From NCBI RefSeq assembly GCF_900129375.1, contig NZ_FQVN01000007.1, forward strand, positions 286,303-350,302: 64,000 nt of DNA. The letters run 5' to 3'. Position 1 is the stretch's first letter. Each line of letters opens with the position of its first letter. This document shows positions 62,523 through 64,000 of the stretch, piece after piece. A program made the translations under genes and the position numbers. The stretch comes from Streptoalloteichus hindustanus (GTDB lineage: Bacteria > Actinomycetota > Actinomycetes > Mycobacteriales > Pseudonocardiaceae). The notes under the pieces are model-generated. The model searched no databases and was not told the DNA's origin. It was given only the letters and a program-made list of their open reading frames with translations.

Positions 62523-64000
62523 CTACTTGCGACGGGCTTCGGTTCTGTTGGTGCGGCGTTCGTGCTCGATCCAGCCGCCCTGGAACTCCTGGGTGGCCAG
62601 GGAGTTGACCTCGCTCTCCTCACTCACCGGGTAGCCGAGGTAGGAGTGCTCCCAGCCCATCTCGGCCCACTTCGACCGGATCGCCCCGAAGACCAGCCTT
62701 GCATCCGTGCTGGGCGTGTAGTAGATCGAGGCCGGGCCCAGCGAGCCTCCGTCGAAGTGGTTGAAGCGGCCCACCCCGTCGGCGGTGGCGATCTCGTCGG
62801 TCGTGGGATAGCCGACGACCCGTTCGGCGCCCAGCGCCATGAACCTGTTGCGGATGCCCCCGTAGATGAGGTGAGCCCCGAGTTTCGGCGTGTGGTAGAT
62901 CGAGGCCGGGCCGAGCGGACCGCGGTCGAAGTGGTTGAAGCGGCCCACTCCGTCGGCGGTGGCGATCTCGTCGGTCGTGGGATAGCCGACACCTCGTTCC
63001 CACCCGAGCGAACCCCACTTCTCCCGGATACCACCGTGGATCGCGTGGGCGCCGGTCTCCGGGTGCCAGTAGATGGATGCTCCGTCAGCCCGGTTCAGGT
63101 GGTTGAACCGGCCGATGCCGTCCGGGGTCGTGATCTCGTCCGTGGTCGGCACTCCGAGACCGGGCTTGTGGGCGCCCAGCGCGTCGTACCTCTCCCGGAT
63201 CCCCCCCTGATCTCCTGGGCCCCGGTCTCCCTGGTCCAGTAGAGGCGGGCCTGCTGGTAGTTCCGCCACCGCACGCCACCGTCCGCGGTCTCCTCGTCCA
63301 CCGGGTTGCCGATTCGCTCCCGGAGCGGATCGTCGTTGAGCCACCGCAGGGAGATGGCCGTGACCACGGGGTTCGGCGCGTGCACCCGCCAGGAGGCGTC
63401 GGACTCGAACAGGTTCGGGTTGTCGAACCAGTGTTCGCCGCTCTTGTTGGCCACCCACAGTTCCTCGTTGATGTGGCGCAGGAACCGGCCGCGGGCGCTG
63501 AAGGACTCCAGGGAGGCGCCGCCGCCCTGCAGACCGGGGTGGGCGCACCAGGTGCCGTCCCGGCGGAACTGCTCGCTGCCGTCGCTCTGCGCCACGTGGA
63601 CGCGGAGGTTCTCCTGCCGCAGGAACACGCCGGGCCGACCAGCCGCCTCGAAGGAGTGGCACTCGCTGTCCGCGAGGCCGGGCACGACGCGCCAGGTGGC
63701 GTCCGCGCCGACGTTGGGCCCCGGCAGCTCCTCGCCGCGGGTGATCCGGGCGGGCCCGAGGGTCGTGTGCCGGATGTGCCATCCCCGGACGCCGCGGGTG
63801 TCGGCCTGCAGCGACTGGACCACGGCCTCGTACTGCCCCACGCGCAGGAAGCGGGCGACAGCGTCCGGGCCGGCGGCCAGTGCGGCCTTGGCGGCGTTGA
63901 CCAGGTCGGGGTGGACCAGGCTCTTCTCCGCCTTGGTCTGGATCTCCAGCAGACGGCGCTTGTCCGCCTCCTCCTGCTTGCGCAGCTCGTTGGCCTTGTC
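62523..64000 (-). CDS. ALF-ABFB-LGFP repeat protein, frameshifted in a G7 tract, 5' end outside window
   Basis: From the right edge the minus strand encodes an ALF-type repeat (VNAAKAALAAGPDAVARFLR, preceded by the coiled run RKQEEADKRRLLEIQTKAEK), then an arabinofuranosidase-B-like (ABFB) carbohydrate-binding domain (SFEAAGRPGVFLRQENLRVH, FLRHINEELWV). The frame changes at a run of seven G (63201-63207), after which four LGFP repeats follow (for example ALGAERVVGYPTTDEIATAD). It ends IEHERRTNRTEARRK. LGFP repeats bind cell-wall material. Only the missing single-base adjustment keeps it from being one protein. Confidence 0.8.
   Translation of the reverse strand, partial: QGQRAAQAGGGGQAPSAGDPDQGGEEPGPPRPGQRRQGRTGRRPGRCRPLPARGAVRGRGPVAAGRHPRRPGMAHPAHDPRARPDHPRRGAAGAQRRRGRHLARRARPRGQRVPLLRGGWSARRVPAAGEPPRPRGAERRQRAVPPGRHLVRPPRSAGRRRLPGVLQRPRPVPAPHQRGTVGGQQERRTLVRQPEPVRVRRLLAGARAEPRGHGHLPAVAQRRSAPGANRQPGGRGDRGRWRAVAELPAGPPLLDQGDRGPGDQGGIRERYDALGAHKPGLGVPTTDEITTPDGIGRFNHLNRADGASIYWHPETGAHAIHGGIREKWGSLGWERGVGYPTTDEIATADGVGRFNHFDRGPLGPASIYHTPKLGAHLIYGGIRNRFMALGAERVVGYPTTDEIATADGVGRFNHFDGGSLGPASIYYTPSTDARLVFGAIRSKWAEMGWEHSYLGYPVSEESEVNSLATQEFQGGWIEHERRTNRTEARRK

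Overview
The window is high-GC actinomycete DNA, most likely from the Pseudonocardiaceae (Saccharothrix, Actinosynnema or Lentzea type). The grounds are strong GC bias at third codon positions, many GTG starts, two AfsR/SARP-type regulators of more than 1000 residues, secreted TAP-like hydrolases, and a recurring TCCACAGTGGA-type palindrome. The assignment is inference. It reads as an accessory chromosomal region: mostly regulators, hydrolases and transferases, with several decayed genes.

Layout. 1-5.9 kb: a regulator running off the left edge, a divergent clan-A glycosidase-like protein, a secreted tripeptidyl-aminopeptidase-type hydrolase, an aminoglycoside-phosphotransferase-fold protein, and a membrane protein. 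5.9-12.7 kb: a methyltransferase, the Na+/H+ antiporter nhaA, a broken SulP transporter and a beta-carbonic anhydrase, among long stretches without convincing genes. A 19-bp element occurs three times here. Next to nhaA and next to the membrane protein it can fold with the ribosome-binding site, so it may be a cis-acting RNA. 12.9-24.7 kb: a Sua5-type enzyme, then a mirror-image pair of modules (serine hydrolase and AfsR-like regulator facing AfsR-like regulator and serine hydrolase), plus a third serine hydrolase.

24.8-40.4 kb is the most coherent block: two radical SAM enzymes, two DegT/DnrJ-type aminotransferases (one fused to a glycosyltransferase), at least four other glycosyltransferase domains, a sugar-kinase-like phosphotransferase, an alkaline phosphatase, an aldo/keto reductase and a FemAB/GNAT-type acyltransferase. 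Many genes overlap by GTGA or ATGA. It looks like a biosynthetic cluster for an amino-sugar or oligosaccharide product. The kinase plus phosphatase pair recalls the phosphorylate-export-dephosphorylate self-protection of aminoglycoside producers. No 2-deoxy-scyllo-inosose synthase gene is in the window, so the product class is open.

40.9-56.7 kb: small regulator/enzyme units (LysR with MBL hydrolase, MerR with alpha/beta hydrolase, PadR with two DUF1048 proteins), a YbdK-type ligase, an EF-hand protein, an SGNH hydrolase, an SMI1/KNR4-LRR protein, an SDR and an M20 peptidase. Deletion remnants of a thioester reductase, an FAD monooxygenase, a BTAD-type regulator and a transposase lie among them.

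56.7-64 kb: tRNA-Leu(GAG), then a short island with a frameshifted gene and a Cry-type delta-endotoxin-like protein carrying a lectin domain. An imperfect copy of the tRNA 3' end follows the toxin gene. Beyond are an HxlR regulator, a cysteine-synthase-like enzyme and a secreted-type ALF/ABFB/LGFP repeat protein with a frameshift in a 7-G tract, running off the right edge.
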